Counted from the first letter of the stretch, positions 7,979 through 16,825 are shown. The stretch is 64,000 nt of DNA from Ottowia oryzae (GCF_003008535.1 NZ_CP027666.1:2159501-2223500), one strand, 5' to 3'. The notes: generated from the letters alone by a model not told the origin. Numbers and translations: made by a program.

Positions 7979-10630
7979 ATGACCAACGCGGCTTACCGCC
8001 AAGCACTGCCCGGCACGCAGCTGGATTATTTTGACGCCCGGGCGGCGGTCAACGCCCTGCGCCCCGGTGCCTGGGACACGCTGCCGTACACCGCCCGCGT
8101 GCACGCCGAAAACCTGGTGCGCCGCGCCGATCCCGCGCAGCTGACCGGCTACCTGACGCAGCTGATCGAGCGGCGGCGCGACCAGGACTTCCCGTGGTTC
8201 CCGGTGCGCGTGGTGTGCCACGACATCCTGGGCCAGACGGCGCTGGTCGATCTGGCGGGCTTGCGCGACGCGATTGCGAAAGAGGGGGGCGATCCGGCCG
8301 CTGTGAACCCGGTGGTGCCGGTGCAGCTCATCGTGGACCATTCTCTGGCGGTGGAGTGCGGCGGCTTCGACCCCGATGCCTTCGCCAAGAACCGCGCCAT
8401 CGAGGACCGCCGCAACGAAGACCGCTTTCACTTCATCGAGTGGACGAAGAAGGCCTTCGCCAACGTGGACGTGATCCCGGCGGGCAACGGCATCATGCAC
8501 CAGATCAACCTGGAGAAAATGTCGCCCGTGGTCTACGTCAAGGACGGCGTGGCCTTCCCCGACACCTGCGTGGGCACCGACAGCCACACGCCGCACGTCG
8601 ATGCGCTGGGCGTGATCGCCGTGGGCGTGGGCGGGCTGGAGGCCGAGAACGTGATGCTGGGCCGCGCCTCGTGGATGCGCCTGCCGGACATCGTCGGCGT
8701 GAAGCTCACCGGCAAGCGCCAAAGCGGCATCACTGCCACCGACATGGCGCTGGCGCTGACCGAGTTCCTGCGCAAGGAAAAAGTGGTGGGCGCGTACGTC
8801 GAATTCTTCGGCGAGGGCGCCGACAGCCTGTCGATTGGCGACCGCGCCACCATCTCGAACATGTGCCCCGAGTACGGCGCCACCGCCGCGCTGTTCTACA
8901 TCGACCAGCAGACGCTGGACTACCTGCGCCTGACCGACCGCAGCCCCGAGCAGGTCAAGCTGGTCGAGACCTACGCCAAGGCCGCGGGCCTGTGGGCCGA
9001 CACGCTGAAGACCGCGGAATACGAACGCGTGCTGAGCTTCGATTTGTCCAGCGTGGTGCGTAACATGGCGGGGCCCAGCAACCCGCACCGGCGCCTGCCC
9101 ACCACGGCGCTGGCGGAACGCGGCATTGCCGACGCAGCCAAGCTGCAGGCGGCGCGCGCCGAAGAGGCCGAGGGGCTGATGCCCGATGGCGCGGTGATCA
9201 TTGCCGCCATCACCAGCTGCACCAACACCAGCAACCCGCGCAACGTGATCGCCGCCGCGCTGCTGGCGCGCAACGCCAATCGCCTGGGCCTGGTGCGCAA
9301 GCCGTGGGTGAAAAGCTCACTGGCGCCCGGCTCGAAAGCCGTGGAGCTGTATTTGAAAGAAGCGAACCTGCTGGCCGACCTGGAAAAGCTGGGCTTCGGC
9401 ATCGTCGCCTTTGCCTGCACCACCTGCAACGGCATGAGCGGCGCGCTCGACCCCAAGATCCAGCAAGAGATCATCGACCGCGACCTGTACGCAACGGCCG
9501 TGCTGTCGGGCAACCGCAACTTCGACGGGCGCATCCACCCGTATGCCAAGCAGGCATTTTTGGCCAGCCCGCCGCTCGTAGTGGCGTACGCCATTGCGGG
9601 CACGGTGCGCTTCGATATAGAGAACGACGTGCTGGCGGTGGTGGATGGCAAGCCCGTTCGCCTCAAAGACATCTGGCCCAGCGACGAGGAGATCGACGCC
9701 ATCGTCGCCCAGGCGGTCAAGCCTGAGCAGTTCCGCAAGGTCTACGAGCCGATGTTCGCGCTGCGCGTGGACGATGGCGAGCGCGCCGCCCCGCAGTACG
9801 ACTGGCGCCCGCAATCCACCTACATCCGCCGCCCGCCGTACTGGGACACGGAAGGCGTGGGCGCGCTGGCGGCCTTTCCGCGCACGCTCAAGGGCATGCG
9901 CCCGCTGGCCCTGCTGCCCGACAACATCACCACCGACCACCTGTCGCCGTCCAACGCCATCCTGCTGGACAGCGCCGCGGGCGAGTACCTGCACAAGATG
10001 GGATTGCCGGAGGAGGACTTCAACTCCTACGCCACGCACCGCGGCGACCACCTGACCGCGATGCGCGCCACCTTCGCCAACCCGCAACTGGTCAATGAAA
10101 TGGCCGTGGTCGATGGGCAGGTGAAGAAGGGATCGCTCGCGCGCATCGAGCCCGAGGGCAAGGTGGTGCGCATGTGGGAGGCCATTGAGGCGTACCTGAA
10201 TCGCCGCCAGCCGCTGATCATCATCGCCGGGGCCGACTACGGCCAGGGGTCGAGCCGCGACTGGGCCGCCAAGGGCGTGCGCCTGGCGGGCGTGGAGACC
10301 GTGGTGGCCGAGGGCTTTGAGCGCATTCACCGCACCAACCTGATCGGCATGGGCGTGCTGCCGCTGGAGTTCTTGCCCGGCACCACGCGCCTGACGCTCG
10401 GCCTGGACGGCACCGAAACCTACGATGTGGAAGGCGAACGCACGCCGCGCGCCACGCTGCAACTGCTTATCCACCGCCGCAGCGGCCAGACCGAGCGCGT
10501 GCCCGTGCTCTGCCGGCTGGACACCGCCGAAGAAGTGCAGGTGTACGAGGCCGGGGGCGTGTTGCAACGCTTCGCGCAGGATTTCCTTGCGCAGAGTTCT
10601 GATCAAAATCCGGCGCTGGCGCGCGTCTGA
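7979..10630 (+). CDS. acnD: Fe/S-dependent 2-methylisocitrate dehydratase AcnD
   Basis: An 883-residue aconitase-family enzyme that dehydrates 2-methylcitrate in the methylcitrate cycle and works together with PrpF. Iron-sulfur cluster cysteines are visible in TSCTNTSNPRNV (about residues 411-422) and CTTCNGMSG (about 480-488). The N-terminal half has VDHSLAVECGG and GTDSHTPHVDALGVIAVGVGG; the C-terminal swivel domain carries GADYGQGSSRDWAAKGVRLAG (about 752-771). The length is typical of AcnD. The last residues (DQNPALARV) are encoded by a copy of the interspersed repeat, so the natural C-terminus seems altered by its insertion. Confidence 0.94.
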   Translation: MTNAAYRQALPGTQLDYFDARAAVNALRPGAWDTLPYTARVHAENLVRRADPAQLTGYLTQLIERRRDQDFPWFPVRVVCHDILGQTALVDLAGLRDAIAKEGGDPAAVNPVVPVQLIVDHSLAVECGGFDPDAFAKNRAIEDRRNEDRFHFIEWTKKAFANVDVIPAGNGIMHQINLEKMSPVVYVKDGVAFPDTCVGTDSHTPHVDALGVIAVGVGGLEAENVMLGRASWMRLPDIVGVKLTGKRQSGITATDMALALTEFLRKEKVVGAYVEFFGEGADSLSIGDRATISNMCPEYGATAALFYIDQQTLDYLRLTDRSPEQVKLVETYAKAAGLWADTLKTAEYERVLSFDLSSVVRNMAGPSNPHRRLPTTALAERGIADAAKLQAARAEEAEGLMPDGAVIIAAITSCTNTSNPRNVIAAALLARNANRLGLVRKPWVKSSLAPGSKAVELYLKEANLLADLEKLGFGIVAFACTTCNGMSGALDPKIQQEIIDRDLYATAVLSGNRNFDGRIHPYAKQAFLASPPLVVAYAIAGTVRFDIENDVLAVVDGKPVRLKDIWPSDEEIDAIVAQAVKPEQFRKVYEPMFALRVDDGERAAPQYDWRPQSTYIRRPPYWDTEGVGALAAFPRTLKGMRPLALLPDNITTDHLSPSNAILLDSAAGEYLHKMGLPEEDFNSYATHRGDHLTAMRATFANPQLVNEMAVVDGQVKKGSLARIEPEGKVVRMWEAIEAYLNRRQPLIIIAGADYGQGSSRDWAAKGVRLAGVETVVAEGFERIHRTNLIGMGVLPLEFLPGTTRLTLGLDGTETYDVEGERTPRATLQLLIHRRSGQTERVPVLCRLDTAEEVQVYEAGGVLQRFAQDFLAQSSDQNPALARV

Positions 10631-10650
10631 CCAGCGCTGGCAGCTATCAC
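10601..10650 (+). repeat. Interspersed hairpin repeat, copy 4 (overlaps acnD end)
   Basis: AAAATCCGGCGCTGGCGCGC ... CCAGCGCTGGCAGCTATCAC. The first half encodes the last residues and stop of AcnD; the second half fills the gap to prpF. Confidence 0.72.
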
Positions 10651-10653
10651 AAT

Positions 10654-11853
10654 ATGAGCAAAGCACCGCAGACCAAGATACCCGCCACCTACATGCGTGG
10701 CGGCACCAGCAAGGGCGTTTTCTTCCGCCTGGCGGATTTGCCCGCCGCCGCGCAACAGCCCGGTGCGGCGCGCGACAGGCTGCTGCAGCGCGTGATCGGC
10801 AGCCCGGACCCGTACGGCAAGCAGATCGACGGCATGGGCGCGGCCACCTCGTCCACCAGCAAGGCGGTGATCGTTAGCCCCAGCACGCGGGCCGACCACG
10901 ACGTGGACTACCTGTTTGGCCAGGTCGCCATCGACCGCGACTTTGTGGACTGGTCGGGCAACTGCGGCAACCTGTCGGCGGCCGTGGGGCCGTTCGCCAT
11001 CGCCAACGGCCTGATCGACGCGGCCAAGGTGCCCGCCAACGGCACCTGCACCGTGCGCATCTGGCAGGCCAATATTGGCAAGACCATCGTCGCGCACGTG
11101 CCCATCACCAACGGGCAGGTGCAGGAAACGGGCGATTTCGAGCTGGACGGCGTCACCTTCCCGGCCGCCGAGGTGGCGCTGGAATTCATCGACCCCGCCG
11201 ATGAAGGCGAAGGCGAGGGCGGTGTCGCGATGTTCCCCACCGGTCACTTGGTCGATCAGCTTGAAGTGCCCGGCGTGGGCAGCTTCCAGGCCACGCTGAT
11301 CAACGCGGGCATTCCCACCATCTTCTTGAACGCCGCCGACCTCGGCTACGCCGGCACCGAATTGCAGCCCGCCATCAACGGCGACCCGGCTGCGCTGGCG
11401 CGCTTTGAAACCATCCGCGCCTGGGGCGCCGTGAAGATGGGCTTGATCCACGACGTGGCCGAGGCCGCCAAGCGCCAGCACACGCCCAAGATCGCCTTCG
11501 TCGCGCCACCGGCCAACTACATGGCGTCCAGCGGCAAGCCCGTGCAGGCGGCCGACATCGACCTGCTGGTGCGTGCGTTGTCCATGGGCCAGCTGCACCA
11601 CGCCATGATGGGCACGGCCGCGGTGGCCATCGGCACGGCGGCGGCCATTCCCGGCACGCTGGTCAACCTGGCGGCCGGCGGCGGGCAACGCAGCGCGGTG
11701 CGCTTTGGCCACCCCAGCGGCACCTTGCGCGTAGGCGCCGAAGCCTCGCAGGTCAACGGCCAATGGGCCGTGACCAAGGCGCTGATGAGTCGCAGCGCCC
11801 GCGTGCTGATGAGCGGCTGGGTGCATGTGCCGCTGGATACGGCGTCTGCCTGA
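10654..11853 (+). CDS. prpF: AcnD-accessory isomerase PrpF
   Basis: A 399-residue member of the PrpF family (diaminopimelate epimerase-like fold), which isomerises 2-methylaconitate so that the AcnD route works. The diagnostic start IPATYMRGGTSKGVFF (residues 8-23) contains the conserved MRGGTSKG, and VDWSGNCGNLSAAVGPFAI (about 94-112) carries the catalytic cysteine. It lies 23 bases downstream of acnD in the same operon, which is the usual acnD-prpF pairing. Confidence 0.94.
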   Translation: MSKAPQTKIPATYMRGGTSKGVFFRLADLPAAAQQPGAARDRLLQRVIGSPDPYGKQIDGMGAATSSTSKAVIVSPSTRADHDVDYLFGQVAIDRDFVDWSGNCGNLSAAVGPFAIANGLIDAAKVPANGTCTVRIWQANIGKTIVAHVPITNGQVQETGDFELDGVTFPAAEVALEFIDPADEGEGEGGVAMFPTGHLVDQLEVPGVGSFQATLINAGIPTIFLNAADLGYAGTELQPAINGDPAALARFETIRAWGAVKMGLIHDVAEAAKRQHTPKIAFVAPPANYMASSGKPVQAADIDLLVRALSMGQLHHAMMGTAAVAIGTAAAIPGTLVNLAAGGGQRSAVRFGHPSGTLRVGAEASQVNGQWAVTKALMSRSARVLMSGWVHVPLDTASA

Positions 11854-11863
11854 TTGCTGCGTA

Positions 11864-11918
11864 TTTGATAGCTGCTGGCGCTTGTTTCACCAGCGCCAGA
11901 GACTGATTGACTTGATAA
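11864..11918 (-). repeat. Interspersed hairpin repeat, copy 5 (prpF to lyase gap)
   Basis: TTTGATAGCTGCTGGCGC ... CCAGCGCCAGAGACTGATTG. It is one of the best-preserved copies in the window and separates prpF from the following lyase gene. Confidence 0.78.
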
Positions 11919-11935
11919 AGATAGGTTGCAAAGCC

Positions 11936-12796
11936 ATGTCCCCTCGCAAGAAGCTGAAAGAACTGGTGCAAGCGCGCCGCGGCGTGATCGTGCCCGGCGC
12001 GTTCAACGCGCTGTCCGCCAAGGTCATCGAAGACCTGGGGTTTGAGGCCATCTACGTCACCGGCGCGGGCGTCACCAACATGTGGTTCGGCATGCCCGAC
12101 CAAGGCTTCATGGGCCTGGCCGAAATCGCCGACCACACCGCCCGCATCCGCGACGCGGTGAACGTGCCGTTGCTGGTGGATGCCGACACGGGCTTTGGCA
12201 ACGCGCTGAACGTGATCCACACCGTGCGCACGCTGGAACGCGCGGGCGCCGACTGCATCCAGCTGGAAGACCAGGTGGCGCCCAAGCGCTGCGGCCACTT
12301 CAGCGGCAAGGAAGTGATCAGCACCGAAGAGGCGGTCAACAAGATCAAGGCCGCCGTGGATGCACGCCGCGACGCAGACCTGATGATCATGGCCCGCACC
12401 GACGCGGCCGCCACGCTGGGCTTCGAGGCGGCGGTGGAGCGCGCCCAGAAGTTCGCCGAGGCGGGCGCCGACATCCTGTTCGTCGAAGCGGTGACGCAGG
12501 CCGAAGAAGTGCGCGCGCTGCCCCAGCGGCTGCCGCAGCCGCAGCTGATGAACATGGTGATCGGCGGGCGCACGCCGATCTTCAACGCCCAGCAGCTGGG
12601 CGAGCTGGGCTACGGCATCGTGCTATACGCCAACGCCGCGCTGCAAGGCGCGGTGATGGGCATGCAAAAGGCCTTGACGGTGCTGCGCGATGAGAAGGAA
12701 GTGCAAGAGGCCAGCGGCCTGGTCACGCCCTTTGCCGAGCGCCAGCGCCTGGTGGGCAAGCCCGAGTGGGACGCGCTGGAAAAGCGCTACACCTGA
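11936..12796 (+). CDS. Isocitrate lyase/PEP mutase-family lyase, probable 2-methylisocitrate lyase role
   Basis: A 286-residue member of the isocitrate lyase/phosphoenolpyruvate mutase superfamily with the barrel motifs VPGAFNALSAKV (about residues 19-30), LLVDADTGFGN and LEDQVAPKRCGH, whose KRCGH contains the loop cysteine needed for C-C lyases. E. coli-type PrpB continues KRCGHRPNK, whereas this protein has KRCGHFSGKEVIS as in other lyases of the superfamily. Being last in the prp operon, where no other methylisocitrate lyase is seen, it probably supplies that step; dimethylmalate or oxaloacetate cleavage remain alternatives. The start is the ATG at 11936; the open frame further upstream runs through the repeat. 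Confidence 0.72.
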   Translation: MSPRKKLKELVQARRGVIVPGAFNALSAKVIEDLGFEAIYVTGAGVTNMWFGMPDQGFMGLAEIADHTARIRDAVNVPLLVDADTGFGNALNVIHTVRTLERAGADCIQLEDQVAPKRCGHFSGKEVISTEEAVNKIKAAVDARRDADLMIMARTDAAATLGFEAAVERAQKFAEAGADILFVEAVTQAEEVRALPQRLPQPQLMNMVIGGRTPIFNAQQLGELGYGIVLYANAALQGAVMGMQKALTVLRDEKEVQEASGLVTPFAERQRLVGKPEWDALEKRYT

Positions 12797-12835
12797 GTCG
12801 GCCAACGGCGGGGCGCTGAATGCCCGCCGCCGCCA

Positions 12836-14101
12836 TCAAAGCTGCGACTTGATGGGCAGCACGAAGCGCTCCAGCAGCTTTTCGCGCAGCGGGCGCGCGG
12901 CCCAGGCTTCGTAGGTGTAGGCGCGGGTCTGGGCCAGGTCTTTTTCAAACTCGCGCGTCATTCTGGCGGCGAGTTCGCGGTCGTACACGTTCAGGCTGGC
13001 TTCGTCGTTCAGCCGAAAGGATCGCACGTCGAAGTTGGTGGAACCCACCGAGACCATCTCGCTGTCGACGATCAGCAGCTTGTTGTGCATCATCGTCGGC
13101 GTGTATTCGTGGATGGCCACGCCCGCTTGCAGCAGCGGCCCCCATTCGGCCTTGGAGGCCAAACGAACCGCTTCGGAATCGATGTGCTCGCCCGGCACGA
13201 TGATGCGGATGCGCACACCGCGCTGGCGCGCCGCCAGCAGCGCCTTGATGACCAGCTCGTCCGGCACGAAGTAGGCAGCCTCCAGGTCGATCGTGTGCTC
13301 GGCGGCGGCCACCGCCATCAACACCATCAGGTGCATGCTTTCGCTGCCGCCCGCAGGTGAGGCGATGAACAGATGCGCGTCGGCGTCGCCGGCGCGCTGC
13401 AGCGGCGGGAAGTAATCGGGCCCGTGCAGCACTTCGCCCGTGGCCTTGATCCAGTTGTCATTGAAGGCCGCCTGAAACTGCGCCACCGCCGGGCCTGTCA
13501 GCTCGAAGTGCATGTCGCGCCAGTGCTCGGGGTCTTCGGCGTGGCCGTCCCATTGGTCGGCAATGCCCACACCGCCCGTGAAGGCCACGGCGCCGTCCAC
13601 GATCAGCAGCTTGCGGTGCGTGCGGTTGTTCATGCGCGCGATGTTGTACCAGTGCAGCGGGCGGTAGCGGTGCACGCGCACGCCGGCATCCTTCATGCGC
13701 TGCACCAGTTGGTCGTCCATCTTCAGGCTGCCCATCCAGTCCAGCATGACCGAGACCTTGACGCCCGCCCGCGCGCGCTCGGCCAGCGCCTCGCTCATCT
13801 TTTCGCCAATCTCGCCCGACCAGTAGATGTAGGTCTCGAACGTGATGGTTTTCTGCGCCGCCCGGATCGCGGCCAGCATGGCCGGGAAAATCTCTTTGCC
13901 GTTTTGCAGGTCGCGCACGCGGTTGCCGCCGAGGATGGCGGGGCCCAGCATCACGCCCATCTCACGGCGAAACTGCGGGTCGGCCACGGCATAGCGATGC
14001 TCGATCTTGCGTTCCAGCTTCTTCTCAGGCGTGGCGAAATTCATCGCCACAGCCACCGTGATCAGGGTGACGGCGGCGGTGGTGACAATGGTCAGAACCA
14101 T
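12836..14101 (-). CDS. Phospholipase D-family cardiolipin synthase
   Basis: A 421-residue membrane-anchored enzyme with two phospholipase D motifs: HRKLLIVDG (about residues 166-174) and HNKLLIVDS (about 345-353), both complete HxKxxxxD. One N-terminal hydrophobic segment (VLTIVTTAAVTLITVAVAM) anchors it. The layout matches ClsA/ClsB-type synthases that condense phosphatidylglycerol or use it with other donors to form cardiolipin. I chose the ATG at 14101, which begins the hydrophobic anchor; upstream in-frame codons overlap a GC-rich tract with no family similarity. Confidence 0.85.
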   Translation of the reverse strand: MVLTIVTTAAVTLITVAVAMNFATPEKKLERKIEHRYAVADPQFRREMGVMLGPAILGGNRVRDLQNGKEIFPAMLAAIRAAQKTITFETYIYWSGEIGEKMSEALAERARAGVKVSVMLDWMGSLKMDDQLVQRMKDAGVRVHRYRPLHWYNIARMNNRTHRKLLIVDGAVAFTGGVGIADQWDGHAEDPEHWRDMHFELTGPAVAQFQAAFNDNWIKATGEVLHGPDYFPPLQRAGDADAHLFIASPAGGSESMHLMVLMAVAAAEHTIDLEAAYFVPDELVIKALLAARQRGVRIRIIVPGEHIDSEAVRLASKAEWGPLLQAGVAIHEYTPTMMHNKLLIVDSEMVSVGSTNFDVRSFRLNDEASLNVYDRELAARMTREFEKDLAQTRAYTYEAWAARPLREKLLERFVLPIKSQL

Positions 14102-14240
14102 GGCGAAAGGGCTGTGTGTGACAAGGTGTGAGCAGGTTAGTGCGCCCGCTTTGCCGATGGCGTAGGACGGTTTCGCCGCCATTGCGGTGGCGCGCGGTTC
14201 TGATCCCGACGGCCGACGCCCGCGCCTTCGGCGGCCCCAC

Positions 14241-14265
14241 AAAAAAGCCCGGCAAGGGCCGGGCT
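14241..14265 (-). terminator. Rho-independent terminator after the Bug receptor gene
   Basis: On the minus strand AGCCCGGC-CCTT-GCCGGGCT is followed by six T. It lies 66 bases downstream of the stop of the solute-binding protein gene. Confidence 0.85.
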
Positions 14266-14331
14266 GATCGCGGTGCGGCCGCGGCGGCGGGTGAATGTGC
14301 CCCCGCCGCTGCCGCTAAGTGCTGGCGGCGA

Positions 14332-15294
14332 TCACTCGATCTTCACGCCCGCGTCGCGCACGATTTTTCCCCATTGGTGGTAGTCGCTGTTGACCTGCTT
14401 GCCGAAGGCTTCGGCCGTCATGGCCTGCGGCTCGGCGCCCTGGTCGTGAATGGCTTTTTGCATCTCGGGCGTGGCCAGCAGCTTGTTGACGGCGGCGTTC
14501 ATCGTGCGCACCTGCGCCTGGGGCGTGCCCGCGGGCATCAGCAGGCCGTACCAGGTGCTGACGTCAAAGCCTTTGTAGCCGCTTTCGGCCACCGTGGGCA
14601 CATCGGGCAGCGTGCTGCTGCGCTTGGCAGACGTCACGGCCAGCGGCCGCAGCTTGCCCGACTTGACCTGCGCCATGGCCGAAGGCACCGAAGACACCAG
14701 CAAATCCACGTTGCCGGCCAGCGCATCCAGCAGCGCCGGGTTAGAGCCCTTGTACGGCACGTGCCGCAGCTTGATGCCCGCGGCCTTCTCGAACTGGTCG
14801 CCCGCCAGGTGGATGGTGGTGCCGTTGCCGGGTGAGCCGTAGGTGATCGTGTCGGGTGCGGCCTTTGCGGCGGCCACCACGTCGGCCAGGGTCTTGTACT
14901 TGCTGTTGGCGCTGGTGGCGATGATCACCGGCGCCCAGGCCACGTGCGCCACGGCCACGAAGTCTTTGGTGGGGTTCCACGGCAGGTTCTTGTACAGCCA
15001 GGGGCCGACGACCAGGTTGTCCTTCTGGCCCATCACCATGTCGTAGCCATCGGGTTTGGCGCGGGCGGCTTCGGTGATGCCCAGCGTGCCGCCCGCACCG
15101 GCGCGGTTGTCGGGCACCACGGTCCATTTGTTCGCCTCGGTCAGCTTCTGCGCCACCAGGCGGCCCAGGATGTCCGTGCCCCCGCCGGGCGGGAAGGGGA
15201 TGACCATGCGGATGGGCTTGTCAGGGTAGCTTTGCGCCTGGGCGGCGGTGGCGAGCAGGCCGATGGCCAGCACAGAGGCGAACTTGCGCAGCAT
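14332..15294 (-). CDS. Tripartite tricarboxylate transporter substrate-binding protein (Bug/TctC family)
   Basis: A 320-residue periplasmic binding protein. The signal peptide MLRKFASVLAIGLLATAAQA is followed at once by YPDKPIRMVIPFPPGGGTD, the hallmark of Bug receptors. Later motifs TYGSPGNGTTIHLAGDQF and HVPYKGSNPALLDALAGNVD are also typical. Such receptors are greatly expanded in Comamonadaceae and many are orphans. No TctA/TctB membrane genes lie nearby, so this one is an orphan here. The ligand (a small carboxylate in known cases) is not predictable. It carries its own terminator. Confidence 0.9.
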   Translation of the reverse strand: MLRKFASVLAIGLLATAAQAQSYPDKPIRMVIPFPPGGGTDILGRLVAQKLTEANKWTVVPDNRAGAGGTLGITEAARAKPDGYDMVMGQKDNLVVGPWLYKNLPWNPTKDFVAVAHVAWAPVIIATSANSKYKTLADVVAAAKAAPDTITYGSPGNGTTIHLAGDQFEKAAGIKLRHVPYKGSNPALLDALAGNVDLLVSSVPSAMAQVKSGKLRPLAVTSAKRSSTLPDVPTVAESGYKGFDVSTWYGLLMPAGTPQAQVRTMNAAVNKLLATPEMQKAIHDQGAEPQAMTAEAFGKQVNSDYHQWGKIVRDAGVKIE

Positions 15295-15396
15295 GCGAAA
15301 CGATCTCCGGGAATGGAATGCAAAACGCCAATGGTAGCGCCCAGGTGGCACTGCCCTGCGGGGGCTAACCCTGTAGGTGAACTGAGCATTCAATGG

Positions 15397-15438
15397 GCAG
15401 TTGGCGCAGGCGCCACCAGCGCTGGCAGCTATCAAAAA
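15397..15438 (+). repeat. Interspersed hairpin repeat, copy 6
   Basis: AGTTGGCGCAGGCGCC then ACCAGCGCTGGCAGCTATCAAAAA. It lies between the Bug gene promoter region and the DUF3224 remnant. Confidence 0.72.
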
Positions 15439-15493
15439 TATAGAAGTAGACCTGCCGCTCAGCGCACATGCTAAGGCCGCGTGTCACTCGCGT

Positions 15494-15727
15494 TCAATGC
15501 GATGGCAGGCAGCGCACGCTGCTACCAGAAAGAGGGCTGCCGGCGCACGGTCTACCCCACCAGGGAGCAGGACAGAAAGACGACGCTCCTTTTGTGGCCT
15601 GGAGGGTCTCGGTGACCCACTCGATAGCCACATAGCCCGCTGAGCCCTTGATGGGTGTGAGGGCCGTGAGCATTTCACCTTTGCCGAAGGCGACAAGATC
15701 ACCCTCGAACCGCTTGTCGAGCGACAT
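15494..15727 (-). pseudogene. DUF3224 protein remnant
   Basis: The 77-codon frame begins SLDKRFEGDLVAFGKGEM and continues LTALTPIKGSAGYVAIEWV, which is the conserved core of DUF3224 proteins. The usual first 30 or so residues are absent, the frame beginning inside a 14-base inverted repeat. After TLQATKGASSF the expected C-terminal core is lost, and a neighbouring frame continues with similarity only to repeat-like sequence. The gene is therefore truncated at both ends and probably non-functional. It borders the cassette array and may be the eroded end of it. Confidence 0.6.
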
Positions 15728-15764
15728 GAACCGCCCCGGCCTCCGCGAAAGCCGGGGCGGTTCA
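15727..15764. repeat. 14-base perfect inverted repeat at the DUF3224 remnant start
   Basis: TGAACCGCCCCGGC and GCCGGGGCGGTTCA are separated by ten bases. The hairpin has no T-run on either side. The sequence TGAACCGCCCC resembles the outer ends of some IS3-family elements, but no transposase is present. Confidence 0.6.
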
Positions 15765-15959
15765 GAGCCCCCGGCGCGCGTCTTTCATCAGGGTTTGCTG
15801 TCAGCAGAATAGGCAGCGCAATGACCGTTTGTAGTCCGCTCTGGACAACCCGCAAGCCGTTGATCTTGCTTGTAGTTCTCCGGGTTGATGGGTCAGGCGC
15901 TCGCCAACTGCTTCGGCGGGATTCCACGGCGCTAGCCATTCCAACACGGTTCCTTTGCG

Positions 15960-16031
15960 GCCCAACGTTCAAGGTCAGGGACGCTGCGCGACGCTTTATC
16001 TCACAGCGTCCCGTGCACCGCAGGGTTAGCC
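15960..16031 (-). repeat. attC site 1
   Basis: From GCCCAAC to GTTAGCC on the plus strand, 72 bases and so the longest in the array, with a GGGACGCTG / CAGCGTCCC stem. It overlaps the stop codon of the 263-residue cassette gene. Confidence 0.8.
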
Positions 16032-16817
16032 TTTGCCGATTGAAACGGTAATGTTTTCACTCTGCTTGATGATTTTGTAACTTTTTTTTCCTTCGCGGAA
16101 ATATGCATTATTAGGTGTAAGCAATAGTAGCTTTCCTTCATAAATTATCTTGTCGGGGTTGTCGGTGCTGAAGACTTTTGCATGAACTCCACCGCCCACA
16201 TTGAAGTTGATAAGGCCAATTCGTACTAGGTCGGCCGTGATGTCCGCATTAAGTGCGGGAATTGTGGCGCTAAGCACAATAAATGCGACAGAAGGCACCC
16301 AGTTGATAACTTTCTTGATGAGATTGGCACCAAGAAATGAAGTGATAGCCCATACGAGAATAAAACCGATAAGACTAAACGAAAGTACACGTATCTCGTG
16401 ATTAGTCTCGCTGCCAAATGCATAGAAAATCGCATGCATAAAAACAGAAAGGGCCAGCATAAGGTAAGTCAGCCATCTGTACATGTTGTAGTCCTTCCGG
16501 TCGGGCTTCGTGTACGCAATGCAAGCCTTCTTGCCTAGGAGGAGAAAACCCCATAGATAGAACGCTGTAACCAACAGCAGCACAAGAAGCACAACTAGGA
16601 AAGTCTTTAAGCCAAAAACACCATCAGAGAAGAAGTCATACGAAAAGAACTTCTCATGCAGCATGTAGATAATGAAAAAGTATGTCGGGAGGAAGGTTAG
16701 CCACATTCCAGTGGTAATGCTCACCAGCACCCGGATTGCAATGGCACCAAGCGACGGAACTTCAGGCGCAATGTCCGGAACGTAGTTGTAAAGCCGCTTT
16801 TTCCAATCGATGTGCAT
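16026..16817 (-). CDS. Cassette-encoded multi-pass membrane protein, unknown function
   Basis: A 263-residue protein that I do not recognise. About five hydrophobic segments can be seen: near residues 28-52 (ISTTGMWLTFLPTYFFIIYM region), 73-97, 113-130, 140-162 and 170-188. A hydrophilic C-terminal tail of about 75 residues follows. Base composition is clearly more AT-rich than the host chromosome, as is usual for cassettes acquired by transfer. The stop codon lies in attC site 1 and the start is 9 bases from attC site 2, so it fills a single cassette. It has no partner gene. Confidence 0.75.
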   Translation of the reverse strand: MHIDWKKRLYNYVPDIAPEVPSLGAIAIRVLVSITTGMWLTFLPTYFFIIYMLHEKFFSYDFFSDGVFGLKTFLVVLLVLLLVTAFYLWGFLLLGKKACIAYTKPDRKDYNMYRWLTYLMLALSVFMHAIFYAFGSETNHEIRVLSFSLIGFILVWAITSFLGANLIKKVINWVPSVAFIVLSATIPALNADITADLVRIGLINFNVGGGVHAKVFSTDNPDKIIYEGKLLLLTPNNAYFREGKKSYKIIKQSENITVSIGKG

Positions 16818-16825
16818 AGTGTGAA

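Noticed and set aside
15727..15764. Miniature IS (MITE) with IS3-like ends
   Set aside because: Only 38 bases in total, with no target duplication and no related transposase in the window; reported as an inverted repeat only.
15821..16051. Plus-strand frame of 76 codons at the left end of the array
   Set aside because: It runs through attC site 1 against the array direction and has no recognisable features.
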